Shown: positions 34,752-45,806 of the stretch, piece after piece
How positions within the stretch are numbered: the stretch's first letter is position 1
Layout: each line of letters opens with the position of its first letter
Assembly: GCA_023374025.1 (NCBI GenBank)
Contig: SIJG01000028.1
Location: 606,116-670,115 of the forward strand
Reading direction: 5' to 3'
Source of the DNA: Heterodera schachtii
Lineage: Eukaryota; Nematoda; Chromadorea; Rhabditida; Heteroderidae
Length of the DNA stretch: 64,000 bases
Position numbers and translations under genes: made by a program
The notes under the pieces: model-generated
The model's database searches: none
Told to the model about the DNA's origin: nothing
What the model saw: the letters and a program-made list of their open reading frames with translations, nothing else

Positions 34752-35596
34752 TCAATTTTTGTCTGAATTTTGTATTTTTCATTTTTTATCATTTTTTAAA
34801 GTCATTATCATGAAAAATAAAATATTTAATCGATTTCCGAAATTAAATTAATAAATTTTATATTATTCAAAATAAGTAATTAAAATTTAATCAATTAAGT
34901 AATTATAGTCGATTTTTTAACCGAGCGTTTCTATAAAGATGGAAATTGAAAACCCCGACTGATTGATCATGCTCGAATCCGATATTTCCATGCTCCCGAA
35001 CAATCTGCCAGTGGAAAATCTGTCATTTGGACAATCCTTTAGTAAATAATTCGTCAGTAAAGACTGCGTCAATCAATCCGTCTTGAGGACAATTTTCGCC
35101 AGTTAATTTATGCATTAGTCAACGATTGATAGTTTAATGGGCTGTCACAAACACTTCGGTGTGAATCATTTCTGCTGTGAATTTTTTAATTTTGATGTTA
35201 TAGCCACAAAAATTACTGAAATGTGTGTAATCATTTTCATTTTATTTATTATGGCTTACAAATTTAATCAGTTATTATTTTTACTATTGTGTAAAAAGAG
35301 GTGGGTGCTGTTATTTTACAGAAAACTAAAATATTGTGGGGATTTCGTGCCTAATTTCACTAATCAATTAATTCGACAATAATTAATTGCAACAGTTAAA
35401 TTCGGTTAAATCTTTTTAAAAAAGAGAAAGATCATTTCACCACTATAACGTAATGAGTTCTTTTCTTTACCTAGACTAGACTGGCACAGGACCAGATTCT
35501 GCTTGGTTTATCTGCTGCGACTTATACGCTTGCTTTAATAATTAATTTTAGAAAAATACAAATTTTTATAATTATTATTGTTTTTTCTTATCTCAG
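34752..35596. other. Intergenic region, no gene seen
   Basis: It includes a less AT-rich part (34920-35180) with no consistent coding frame and no recognised motif. Confidence 0.5.
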
Positions 35597-36679
35597 TGCG
35601 CACAAAACCGAACATTGGTACAAATGAGCCAATAAAGGTAAGAACAAAGTTAAATCTTAATATTGAAATTATAATTAAAAAGAAAAACCATTATTAATAT
35701 AAGAAAAATTTAGATTCATCTTGATTTTGTGCCTCTACCATCCATTGAATGCAATTGGGTTGTTGGAAGTTGCAGAGCACGAAGTGCTCATTTGGCAATG
35801 AACGAAATTGGAGAAATCAACTTTATTGTAAGTTTAAAAGAGAATATTAAAACGTCTGTATATGATAAAAAGAGAGCAAAATATGGATAAAAATCCAAAA
35901 TATGGGATTATACTATGGACAAAATATGTGCAAAAACGCTGGAATTTAGTTAAAATTGAAAAATAAGGATAAAAATAATATAGTAGTTTAATTTTAAACT
36001 TTTTTATTTTATAAAAATAATAAAAAATATATCGTAAAACTCAATCTCTTAAATTTATTCTAAAATTGCTCATCTTGAAATTTTTTTCAACCTTCTACTA
36101 CTAGCAAAAATTTTGCTTTTGCATTTTTGCCTAATTTCTTTAGCATTTTAACAGTTGTTTGTGTATCAACGGAAAATATATTTGTCAAATTCCAAGAAAA
36201 AATCAATCTCTTTTATTAACTTTTCTTTCTGGTGTTCATATCTAATTCATTATTTTCTATAAAGACTTATTTTATGACACAAAAATATTTTTATTTTCGT
36301 CGATTGTTAAATGCGCTAAATCATAAAAAATAGCACAGCAATTTTTTATTTAAAACTGAATTTAATATGGAATATAAAGTGACTCGATAATTAATAAAAT
36401 TAATTAAGATGTCGATCAGCTCCAACCCGCCAGGAGGATCGACATTCCACTGCTTCCCAACTGAATTTACATTGGAAGAATGTTTACACTAAATGGATAT
36501 AAAATTGATAAGAAATGTGATAGGGAGTATAACAGATAAAAGGGAGATAAATATTTTACATTAATATTAATAACATGCTTTTGCAGCTGGCATTATATTT
36601 GAAAAACAAAAACATGGAGGTACTGAAGGCGGCTACACAGATATGCAGCAGGCACGTCGTATGGCGCTGCAGAGAATGA
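35597..36679 (+). CDS. Unrecognised three-exon fragment
   Basis: Exons 35597-35637, 35714-35827 and 36587-36679 join in phase and end TGA. The middle exon (PSIECNWVVGSCRARSAHLA) looks like real protein. The last exon has a diverged second copy at 38006-38095 in which this frame is broken, so the unit has been duplicated. The 5' part was not found. Function unknown. Confidence 0.35.
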
Positions 36680-36957
36680 TTTTGAAGACCAATTTTTGTG
36701 ATTAATATTGTATGAATTTCTCACACTAATTCGAATCATTTTTTCAGTTTTCAAAATCTGATGATTAAAATTTTAAGAAATTGCGTTAAAATTTTTTTCA
36801 ATAATATACGAGAAATGGAATTGTTTTATTTTTTCAAATGCCCATAATGATATATTTATTAAAAATAGAAGGATATTGCAACGTTACACTGATGATAGTG
36901 GTATGGAATAATAAATAAACAATAAAAAATAATTGTGAGAAATAGTGGTCCAAAATG

Positions 36958-37215
36958 CCATTGCCAACCTACCAATTGTTTGCTGCTACGGTTATTTTGA
37001 GGTCAAAATAATCGAATGCCGGTAAATGTAATTAATTTTTTTTTCAATTTTAATTACTTAACAGAGACATTGGAATTGGACTTTCAAAAAGACAGATCAG
37101 GTCAGATGAGCCCGTCTACATTTTTATTTACCGGTCAAATGGAAATAAATTTCCATTATATGTACCAGGCGATATTATAGGATGCGGTCTTCAAAAAGAC
37201 CGTAAAACTACTTGA
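36958..37215 (+). pseudogene. SPRY-domain fragment
   Basis: Two stretches, up to 37020 (ending YGYFEVKIIECR across the junction) and 37065-37215, encode YFEVKI, DIGIGLSK and PGDIIGCG, the central strands of a SPRY domain, then stop. Start and C-terminal half are missing. Its last codons run straight into a duplicated exon-like piece (37185-37237) related to 39739-39784. Confidence 0.7.
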
Positions 37216-37460
37216 GAGGGGTTTTCTGTTGCCTCACGACATCGAAAAGTAATATAAAAAACATATAAAAATTTATTCGCGACATTTTTTTCCAAAAAAT
37301 TGAAAAAATTTTGAAATTAAATTTAAATAATAATTTCTTCAATTCAACGATTTGCCGTTGAATTTCACAGGCAATGCTTTTGCTTATTTTCGCGCCTCCC
37401 AATGTTTTGCTTTTTTTAAAACGCATCGCCAATTGGTGGAAAGTAACGGACAACCAAATA
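37185..37460 (+). pseudogene. Degenerate copy of the glutathione-synthetase-like 5' exons
   Basis: 37193-37235 matches 39739-39784 (ACTTGAGAGGGGTTTTCT and flanks) and 37373-37457 matches 41082-41157 (CAGGCAATGCTTTTGCT, ACGCATCGCCAATTGGTGGA), but small deletions break the frame. In this copy the two exons lie about 140 bp apart, against more than 1 kb in the other. Confidence 0.8.
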
Positions 37461-37659
37461 AAGAATAAAATATTTTCTGAATCACTGACTTTAATTCTAA
37501 TTCTTGAATTTCTGATGAAAATGCAAAAAAAAATTTGCGCAGTGCATCGCTGTAATAAATAAATCCATTTATAAGAATTTCAACGCATTTCAACTCTGAT
37601 AATTCTAATTGAAGAAATCAACTATTTAGCGCATAATATGCAAGAGAATCATATTATTC

Positions 37660-37930
37660 TCGGCATTTTACCCCGCTGGCGACTACCGGCACCACCGACC
37701 CCCAAAATTCTTCTAAAATTTTAGAATCGAAAAGACGGGAGTGGTAGGGGGCGGGGTGTGGGGGGGTAGCTTCGTAAAAGCGGAGGGTGACCTTCCTAAC
37801 AAGGGAGGCAGAATAAAAAAGAAATTGAATCGCAAGCAAAGTGGAAAAGGAGAAAAATTTTGAAAATTCATTTTTCTTAAACAAATTTCATTTAATTCAA
37901 CAAATTTTCCCCGGCGGAGGAATACCGAAA
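37660..37930. other. Non-coding insert with GC-rich block
   Basis: A GC-richer stretch (37670-37800, with GGGGTGTGGGGGGG) between two duplicated fragments; no exon. It ends CCCCGGCGGAGG just before the 37920 fragment. Confidence 0.4.
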
Positions 37931-37964
37931 TATTAGAGAAAATATAAAAATTGGCGAAAATAAT
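37921..37964 (+). pseudogene. Fragment of the 43081-43785 secreted-protein gene
   Basis: GAATACCGAAATATT[A/G]AAGAAA... matches 43238-43282 with one or two differences over about 40 bp, including AAAATTGGCGAA. The rest of that gene is absent here, and the match ends in a stop. Confidence 0.7.
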
Positions 37965-38005
37965 TATATGTTTTATACCTTAATATTAATAACATATTTT
38001 TGCAG

Positions 38006-38190
38006 CTGGGATAATATTTGAGCAACAACAAAATGGTGGTACTGAAGGCGGCTACACAGATATGCTGCAGGCACGGTGTATGGCGCTGACCTATGTAAGT
38101 ACACTGGACATTTTGGCGAATGAATCGGTTGGGGGCAAAAATTAATAAAAAGGGAACTAAAGCAGAGAATGATTTTGAAGAATCCAATAT
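38006..38190 (+). pseudogene. Second copy of the 36587 exon
   Basis: Matches 36587-36690 (GGTACTGAAGGCGGCTACAC; AGAGAATGATTTTGAAGA), but with an in-frame stop and about 65 bp inserted at 38093-38160. Confidence 0.7.
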
Positions 38191-38334
38191 TCCGATCGGT
38201 CAGTCGGAAATTAATATAAACGATATATCATTGTATAGTACAAGTCCATTTATATTCAATTTTTAATTATAGCGGTGCATTCTGCATTCCGCCTCCTTCA
38301 AAAGTTACAGAGCCTCAAAAATCGTAATTTTAGT

Positions 38335-38950
38335 GCCTATGGGAGGGCTGTGCGTAACTGCATTTTCAATTACGAAAATCCCTAATCCGTAATTACGGCG
38401 CTTTTCTCAATTATGGATTCCGTAATCCGTCATGACGGGGGTAAAAGGCCGTGTTTATTTTACGAAACAATTAAAAAGATTTTCGTTTCTGTCATATTTT
38501 AAATAAAAGCATTAATATTTGTCAAAAAAAGTTCAAAAAATTTTATGCAGTGACTTGTAAAAGAATTTTTAAAAAATCGATTAGGTATGGGGATGCATTT
38601 TACTTTTTTATTTATCTTTTTCAGACGAAATTATATATTTTTTAAGGTATAAAAATCAATATAAAAATCAATTCTTTTTTAATTTTCAGGGTTAATTTTA
38701 TGAAAATTACGGATCATTAAAGTCGGATTTATGTTCTAATTTCCAAAATGTGAAAAAAAGAGGCGAAGAAAAAAGGGATGCACTATTTTCAGGCAATTGT
38801 CTTAAATAAGAAAATTATAAAGAATAAGTCAGATTCTTAATTGTTAAGAAATAAAAATATGGGTAGCCCTTTAAATAAAAATTGAAAAATTGTTTTATAA
38901 AAAAAATTTTGCAAGAAATCGTCTCGAATACGCCCAGCCCTGGCCTATAG
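38335..38950. mobile_element. hAT-like non-autonomous element (AATTACGGATTACG family)
   Basis: The element is about 38343-38942 (600 bp). Ends are GAGGGCTGTGCGTA and TACGCCCAGCCCTG, inverted with two mismatches. Flanking octamers gcctatgg (38335-38342) and gcctatag (38943-38950) match at 7 of 8. It is related to 40121-40738 and 17500-17965. No coding capacity. Confidence 0.7.
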
Positions 38951-39470
38951 AATTATTTTCAATTTTTTTTCACTTTATAAAGAGTTTTCTCTATTTATTT
39001 CAATGACTGATTTTTATTCCTTTTAACAAAGAAAAATTTTGTTACTATATATTTTATATATAAAAATGTATTTCTCATTATTAATATGTTTGATTCAATT
39101 AAAATTTATGTATTTTCACTGTGGGTTTGAACCCGGACCTCTAAAAATACAAATTAACCAACTGACCAACCAATTTTGGTCTATCTCCTTGCATCTCTGC
39201 AGTCGGGAAAGGTCCTCAAGCACTTAAACTTAGGTATTTGCGGCTCTGTAACTTTTGATGCAGACAAAATTCACTGCTAAAATTAAAATTTCACAATAGA
39301 AAACGACTATGTTCTATCCACTGGTATATCATTTATATGCATTTTCCAGACTGACAGCTTGGTATGTTCCTTTGATAAAAAAATTCAGAATTAAAAAATA
39401 GAGCAAAAAAACTATGCAAAATGTAAATAGAGAGTTAATTGATTTTAGAAAACTTAATTTTGACAGATCA

Positions 39471-39640
39471 CTTTGAAAAAGCACCCCAATTGGCGCAAAG
39501 CAAAGCGCATGAATTTTACGGAAGATAATTTGGATGCGGACACAAACAATAAAATTGAAGCTTTGCTCGATGAACGTTTCTGCGCAGTAAAATTAGTAAT
39601 GTCCAGAAAAGAAGTGATCGAAGCAATAAAAATGGTCTAA
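39471..39640 (+). CDS. Unassigned exon-like segment
   Basis: After acceptor TTTTGACAG a 56-codon frame runs to TAA (KKHPNWRKAKRMNFTEDNLD...), with natural amino-acid use. It lies between the duplicated fragments and the glutathione-synthetase-like exons. Whether it belongs to either is unclear. Confidence 0.3.
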
Positions 39641-40120
39641 TAATAATTAATAATTTTAAAATTGAAAAGAATTTATTTTCTCTGGAATTAAAAAAGTTAT
39701 ATAAGTATTAATCCAATTTTACTAAATTAAGGCCGCCAAAAAACTACTTGAGAGGGGTTTTCTATTGCCTCAAGACATTGAAAAGTAATATAATATTATA
39801 ATATAATGTAAAAATATTTCAGAATCTTAACAATTATTCCAAAAAATTGTGACTTTTATATCTTATTTGGTTAAATTAAAAAAATTATTAAAATTTTATT
39901 CTTTATTTTTTTATTAACGATGTTAAATTCTTGAATAAAGTTGATGGATAGTTATTAAGAATATATATTAGAATAAAATTTTTATTAATATGAATAATAA
40001 GTAAAAATCATATTTAGGTATTTCCGACACTTGAAACTAGAAAAGAGAGAAGGAAAACAAGGCAAAGTTTGCAGCCCCGAGGAAACGTGTATGCAGGTAG
40101 GGTTAATAGTTTGGTTTAAT

Positions 40121-40738
40121 CAGTGCTGGGCTTAATTACGGATTACGCAAATTACGGCCTTTTTGGGAATTTGGGTGTAAAATGATAAAAATTGTAGAAA
40201 AAAGCAACAAAACTAGCCAAATCAATATTGAAATATAATATTCTTAAAACCAATATCATCAAATAATAAATGAATAAATTTTGCAGATAAATTTTTGAGA
40301 AAATTTTTCTTTCTTAAAGGTGTATTTTGAAAATTTAGGGTCGATTCTTAGGGATGTATTTTTCTGAAATTTTTGCGGTTGATTTTTAGGGGTGTATTTT
40401 TCGCTTTTATTACATTTTTGTTAATAAATTTTCAAAAATGTTAAAATAAGTTTTTTCAAAATTAATATTCTGACAAAAAATAATTTTGGCCAAAATCTTT
40501 TACAAATTACATTCAAATTCAAATCTTCAAAATTCCGCCAGACTCGGCGCAATCTTTTCTAATACATTTTAAATTGCTTTTAAATGGTTTATAGGATGTA
40601 TTAAAATAGGAAATTATTAAAAAAAACTAAATCTTTGAAAATTCTTGATTACAGATTACGGAATTCCGTAACTGAGAAAATCGCCATAATTACGGATTAC
40701 GGATTTTGTAATTGAAAATACAGTTATACCCAGCCCTG
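40121..40738. mobile_element. hAT-like non-autonomous element, second copy
   Basis: Starts CAGTGCTGGGC and ends GCCCAGCCCTG, near-perfect inverted termini. The interior includes a TAGGGGTGTATTTTTCG block shared with the dispersed repeat at 3715-4055. Flanks ggtttaat and gtttatat may be a decayed target duplication. It is inserted in the intron between exons 40096 and 41082. Confidence 0.65.
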
Positions 40739-42169
40739 GTTTATATGCTTTGCTCGAAAGGCATTTACCACCAAATTAAATCTTAAAGAAATCATTTCTG
40801 TTATGCTTTTAAATATAAATTTTACACTGTTCAGATTGGTTGTGCAAACAACGCCAACAACGGTTCATCTTGTACTTGTTTTTTGCTCTATTCCATTATG
40901 GTAAAAATAACCGGTTTTCGTTCCCAACCGTTAAAATTTTGAACAAAAAACCTTAAAAAATCATTCCTATTTTTTCAAAGTTTTCCCGGCTCTTTCTATT
41001 AACATCGCCATTCCAAAGGCAGCTTATTTTTTTTAAGATGTTCGATGAGACTCTGTTTTTCTTTATCAATTTCCCTTTCAGGCAATGCTTTTGCTGTATT
41101 TTTATGCCTCCCAAGATTTTGCTTTTTTTAAAGAAACGCATCGCCAATTGGTGGAAAGTAACGGTTATTACGAGGAAGGCATTAAGCAATGTTTTGCCAA
41201 AGATCGGTAGGAAAATGCCGCCGAAAATTATATGTCAAATAATTCAACAATAATCAAAATAATTTTTAAATAATTTAAAAAATAAATAGGGCATTAATTT
41301 TAAATTTAACAATGATTAGGTTAATGATTTTAATGGGAATATTTTATTTATTTAATTATTCATTTTTAGAAGACTCCTCAATATGTATTTGCAATTGCTC
41401 ATACAAAGAAAATGCAACAGGTAAATTGTTTAATAAAAAAAATGGTAATAACTATTAATATCCCATTTTCGAGGGGATGGAGGGGGGGGGGGGGCTAAAG
41501 TATTGGGGTGACGAGAGATCGGTTGGCCAAAAAAAAATTAAAATGCTGAATTAGGATTAATTCGATTTCAATTTTGATAGGTGTTCACAAAACCGGACAT
41601 AGTGGAACGCTTCTTCCCGGATCCCAAAGAAGCCCATATTGTTGAAGCAATTCGTAAGGTCCGAGCAATGAGTTGGGCACTCGGAGACGACGAAAATGAA
41701 GCGGATGAAATTAAAAAGGCAAATTAAATATTAAAAAAATTAAATTATAATTTCAAATTTTGGCAGAAAGTGTTGAAAATCCACAAAACTATGTGCTGAA
41801 GACGAATGAATGTGGTACTCCTAATACGAGACTGTTCCTCAACGACGACATCCCCAAAAAGTTTGCACAAATGACACCCGCCGAGCACAATTACTTTTGT
41901 ATCATGGAAAAATTGCGCCCGATGGTCATTAAGGTGTGAATTTTTTTCCAATTTAATAAATTTGACGAAAAAAGAGAATAATTCAATAAAAATGCCAAAA
42001 TAAGCAGAAAAATAGGAAAACTTGCACGAAGCATTGAAAAATGTTTTTTATTGATAACGAATTGAAAATCTTCTGTTTTGACTTCTTATGACGTGCTTTT
42101 TGGAAGTTTTTTTTTTTTGAAAAACACAATTTTTAATAATTTAAACAAAATGCTGTATACCATATTTCC

Positions 42170-42294
42170 TATAATAGAGCCACCGGGGGTTCTATTTTTC
42201 AAGCCCCTCAAAAGGGGAGAGGGGAGCTCTAATTCAGGGGGACTATATTATAGGGGAGCTCCAATTCAGGGGGACTATATTGTAGGAAATACGG
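42170..42294. mobile_element. Hairpin mini-element H4
   Basis: CCATATTTCCTATAATAGAG and CTATATTGTAGGAAATACGG form inverted ends; the interior repeats GGGGAGCTC. It lies in the intron before the last exon of the glutathione-synthetase-like gene. Confidence 0.65.
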
Positions 42295-42559
42295 TAGATT
42301 TTAACAAAAAATGCATTTACATATTAACTGATCCCATTTTATTTTACAAAGAATCATTTTGGGCGCCCAAAAATTGGGTTCACTGCGAATCTCGACGTCA
42401 CACCGGAGCTTGGCACCTATGATTGTCTGATCGGCAACACGATCACCGGCGAAGTGTCCTATGTCTCCCGATTTGGGCATACGATGAAAAGCAAAACGGT
42501 GTGAGAACGGGGGCGGCATTATGAGAGGGAACAATGTGGCGGACACGCCTTACCTTGTC

Positions 42560-43080
42560 TAGAAGAGGCAATGAGCACCCTACCGTATCGAACACAATTA
42601 ACACCTTACCGTATACAACACATTTTCAAGCGAATACTGTATTTTGCAATTGATAATTTTTTTCACCCTTTTTTTCTCTTTCATGTGATCATTTAAATTT
42701 TCGAGCCTATCTTGACTTGTTTCTTTCCTATTTCGTTCCAACGATTGAAACATTATTTTTATTTTTTCTAATTTTAATCATTTGTATACGGCTAAATTTT
42801 ATCTTACATTTAAAAATTTTCCTTAATTTGTTGCACAACAAATTAATGTTATAATAACATAGAATTTTTAGTCGAACTTTAATACGTAAATAAACATCCA
42901 CCTTGTCTATTTTTTAGTCGAAGCACAAAAACTTTATTTTCAAAAATCAAAAAAATAATTTTTAAGAAATAAAATTAATTTATGAATCTATAAAAAGAAT
43001 CAATAAAATCATTGGTTAATCACATATATCTGTCAAGTAAAAGCAAAAAATTGAAGAATTTTTATATAGAAATATTTTAA
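42560..43080. other. Intergenic region, no gene seen
   Basis: AT-rich between the glutathione-synthetase-like locus and the secreted-protein gene. No TATA box or other motif stands out; the last 60 bp are almost pure A/T. Confidence 0.5.
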
Positions 43081-43785
43081 ATGCATTTAAACATTTTTAT
43101 TCCATTTTTATCTCTATTTCTTATTTTTAATGGTTGTCAGGCAAAAGAACTGAAAATTTGTGTCAAATATGAGAAAACAGTGCCAATGCGCGAAACGCAA
43201 ATTAATTTAACTGCAATTAGAGTGAATAATAAAAATGAATACCGAAATATTAAAGAAAATATAAAAATTGGCGAATGTTTTGACATTTCCATCCCTCAGC
43301 AGGAAAATTGTAAAACGCAAAAAATAACTTTTCTTTTTACAATTTATGTCAAACCATTGGAAAATGAGTACCAACCGCCGGCGGATGACCATGACGAAAA
43401 CCCATCCGATAACGGGCCGTATGAAAACCGAATTTTAGACATCAAAATGGACGACATTCGGACAATGGTCCGACGCAACAATTTTGTGATCCACGAGCCT
43501 AATATGTCAATGGTGTACACGTTCAATTTGGGCAAAATCGATCCGCCAGGGCTTTTGTGGAAGCGCAAAATTTTTGTTTTGCCGGAGAATGATTTGGGCA
43601 ATTACCATGCCTTTTTGTATGCCGTTGCCTACAAAAATCAACGGACTCAGGACAATTTGAATAATAAAATTAGGATGAAACTGTTGGGATATGCGCCATT
43701 TGTGAAAATTGACAATGAAATAGCGCCCACCATGCAAACGGATGACAAAAGGGTGGAAATAATTTTTAAAATCCAGGAAAATTAG
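43081..43785 (+). CDS. Single-exon secreted protein of unknown family
   Basis: 234 codons without introns, from ATG 43081 to TAG 43783-43785. The N-terminus is a clear signal peptide (hydrophobic IFIPFLSLFLIF, then NGCQA|KE). The mature part is predicted mostly beta (ELKICVKYEKT, ITFLFTIYVKP), with an acidic/Pro loop (PPADDHDENPSDNGPYENR) and a conserved-looking C-terminal half (KRKIFVLPENDLG). It resembles transthyretin-like folds only in general. Lack of introns is unusual for this window. A 40-bp piece of the gene also sits at 37921-37964. Candidate secreted effector; no function assignable. Confidence 0.8.
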   Translation: MHLNIFIPFLSLFLIFNGCQAKELKICVKYEKTVPMRETQINLTAIRVNNKNEYRNIKENIKIGECFDISIPQQENCKTQKITFLFTIYVKPLENEYQPPADDHDENPSDNGPYENRILDIKMDDIRTMVRRNNFVIHEPNMSMVYTFNLGKIDPPGLLWKRKIFVLPENDLGNYHAFLYAVAYKNQRTQDNLNNKIRMKLLGYAPFVKIDNEIAPTMQTDDKRVEIIFKIQEN

Positions 43786-44559
43786 TGGCCAATAAATGGG
43801 AGGAGCACAAATTAAATGGATATTTATTGGTTTTAAAAAAATAAAAGCAAAAAGTAATAAAATTTTTAATTGAAACATTTTTCACATTCAATAATTTTTG
43901 GTGCATAAATTTCTTTGACTAAAATATTTACACTTAAAATATTAATGCAAATAAAACTAATATTTATTCATTTTTATAATTTTCAGCTTAATGAATACCA
44001 ATTAACAATACCAATTGATGCGTGCAATCTGTTCAAACAATACATTTTGAGCTTAAATTTGGTTATTTATTCTTATGAAAAGGTCAATTATTAGTATTTA
44101 CATAATCACAGAAAGCGGCCGAGGACACAGAAGGAGTTACCCAAACAATCCATAAAATTTGGGTTCTTAAGCAATTTTACGGGATTCGACAACCAAAAAG
44201 CATAATTAATACACGGTTTTTAGTTCAAAAAAAATCGCATTAAGTCAGAAAATCGTGGCTAAAAATTGCAAAAAAAAAAAAAATGACAAAAATTATCTAA
44301 ACTGAATTTTTTTTTTTTTTACAAAAATGCTAAAACATTACTTCATTAATTCACCTGCTTGTTATTTTAAGAATTTTTCATCAAAGTTTTAAATCTTCAA
44401 TCTTGCAATAAAAAAAAAATTTACTTCAAGAAAAATTTTCGATGTTTTTTCTCGATTTCTTATCGTATTTTTGTCCATTCCTCTACTGTTGAAATCAGAT
44501 AAAAAAAACACCAATTTCCTGTTAGCATTTAGAACAACAATTATGATGAAACGCTTGAT
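43786..44559. other. Intergenic region, no gene seen
   Basis: AT-rich with A-runs. One piece (43985-44090) reads as a weak exon (QLNEYQLTIPIDACNLFKQ) but lacks partners. Upstream of the RING gene. Confidence 0.4.
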
Positions 44560-45463
44560 ATGAAAAATGCTATTCATACAAATGAATGTCCAATTTGCCT
44601 TGAAACATTAAATAGTGAAAAACAAACAATGCAATTACATGATGATTATCAAGTTTAATTACCAATTAATAATTGTCCAATTAATTAATTAATTAATTAT
44701 TAATGAGCCTTTTAGCATATTTTTCACAATGATTGTATCATCAAATGGTAATACATACATAAAAAATTTGATCAAAAACAAATGCATGTGAATTTTAGGG
44801 TTAAACAACAACAACTATTTCGTTGCCCTCTTTGTAACAGAGAAGCAAAATTCATAAAGGTACAATCAAATATGGAAAAATTTAATTAGTCGCGTAATTA
44901 TAGACGAATTTTTTTTAATTGTTTTACAAAAAATGCAAATAAAAAGTTAATAACAATTTGTTACCTTTCATCGGTTTTAGAATGCTCAAGTTAAAGTGTC
45001 GTTTGATGTGTCCAATGAAATTTCACCTCCATTTTTTTACATGGACCCATTGGCCCATTTATTTCGATTAGCAAATGGCCAAACGGCGGACGATGGCCAA
45101 TTTAAAATAAACCAAGCGAAACTTCTTTTAAAGCAGTTCATTGATCAGATTATGACTTCTGGCGAGGAACAGTTAAAGCGAATGGTTTCAGAAGCTGACT
45201 TTTTGAATATTAAATTTATTTCTGGGCAAAAATTGTTCGAAATTGGCCCAAACGGACTGCACGAGAACAAAACAGTAAACAAAATTCAAAAGGAACTCGA
45301 AAATATGCTTTATAGCAAAGAAAATGTCTCGGCTATTACCATTAAGAACACTGTAACAATGTTTGAAATAATTGGAAAAATTCGCAATTTGAATGTATCG
45401 GCACAATCCTTTTTAGACGGCATGCAGCACATTACAATGGAAAAAGCATTGGAGGAATTTTAA
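44560..45463 (+). CDS. RING-H2-like zinc-finger protein
   Basis: Four exons: 44560-44652, 44716-44747, 44799-44859 and 44981-45463; 669 nt, 222 aa, all in phase. The finger is spread over three exons: CPICLETL, HIFHNDCIIKW and FRCPLCN. This is the C-x2-C ... H-x2-H-x2-C ... C-x2-C order of RING-H2 E3 ubiquitin ligases. The third ligand Cys normally found before HxFH is missing: the sequence there is LHDDYQ, so either a His substitutes or the exon 1 donor (GTTTAA) is wrongly placed. The roughly 160-residue C-terminal part, one exon, is helical and not recognised. Likely role by family: ubiquitin transfer. Confidence 0.78.
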
Positions 45464-45733
45464 TTTGCTTCTATGGCTTTGCCTCTTTTGCATTCATATG
45501 TTAATTACACCAAATTAAAACCATGCTAAACTGTTTTCAATTTTGGTTAAATTCTTTATTTATTTTTGGTGTTATTTTTTGAAAAAAAGTTCCATGATTT
45601 GAGGATTATGTTTTGAAAAATTGGAAGATCACTTCATTGATATAATTTTACAACCTCTCTTAAAAGTAGTTTTCAAATTTGAAGGCTTCTACTTTTACAT
45701 AATAAGAAAATTCGAAAAAAGTATCAAAAAGTA

Positions 45734-45806
45734 AGCCCCGTAGGGGTCTCGATCCCCTGGCCTTGAGATTAAAAGTCTCACGCTCTACCAACTGAGCTAA
45801 CGAGGC
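45734..45806 (-). tRNA. tRNA-Lys (anticodon UUU)
   Basis: A 73-nt cloverleaf on the minus strand: acceptor GCCTCGT/ACGGGGC, D-arm AGCTCAGTTGGTAGAGC, anticodon loop CTTTTAA (UUU) on a TGAGA/TCTCA stem, T-loop within GGGGATCGAGACCCC, and discriminator U. A and B boxes are intact. It is identical to the copy at 48231-48303. Confidence 0.96.

Larger units (their letters stand above)
39739..42559 (+). pseudogene. Glutathione-synthetase-like gene, truncated and decaying
   Basis: Exons at about 39735-39784, 40018-40096, 41082-41206, 41370-41420, 41581-41719, 41767-41933 and 42352-42559. The middle and C-terminal parts follow eukaryotic glutathione synthetase: HTKKMQQ, VERFFPD, NPQNYVLK, YFCIMEK, NHFGRP, PELGTYDCLIGN, FGHTMKSK and a final GGG...DTPYLV. 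About 190 residues of the substrate domain are missing between exons 3 and 4. The glycine-rich ATP loop expected after YVLKPQ is replaced by TNECGTPNT. Three frame problems are visible: exon 3 to 4, the GC-type donor at 41720, and a +1 shift near 42500 where TGA precedes the conserved tail. Cyst nematodes carry expanded glutathione-synthetase-like effector genes; this copy could be such a gene, but I favour a pseudogene. Confidence 0.75.
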
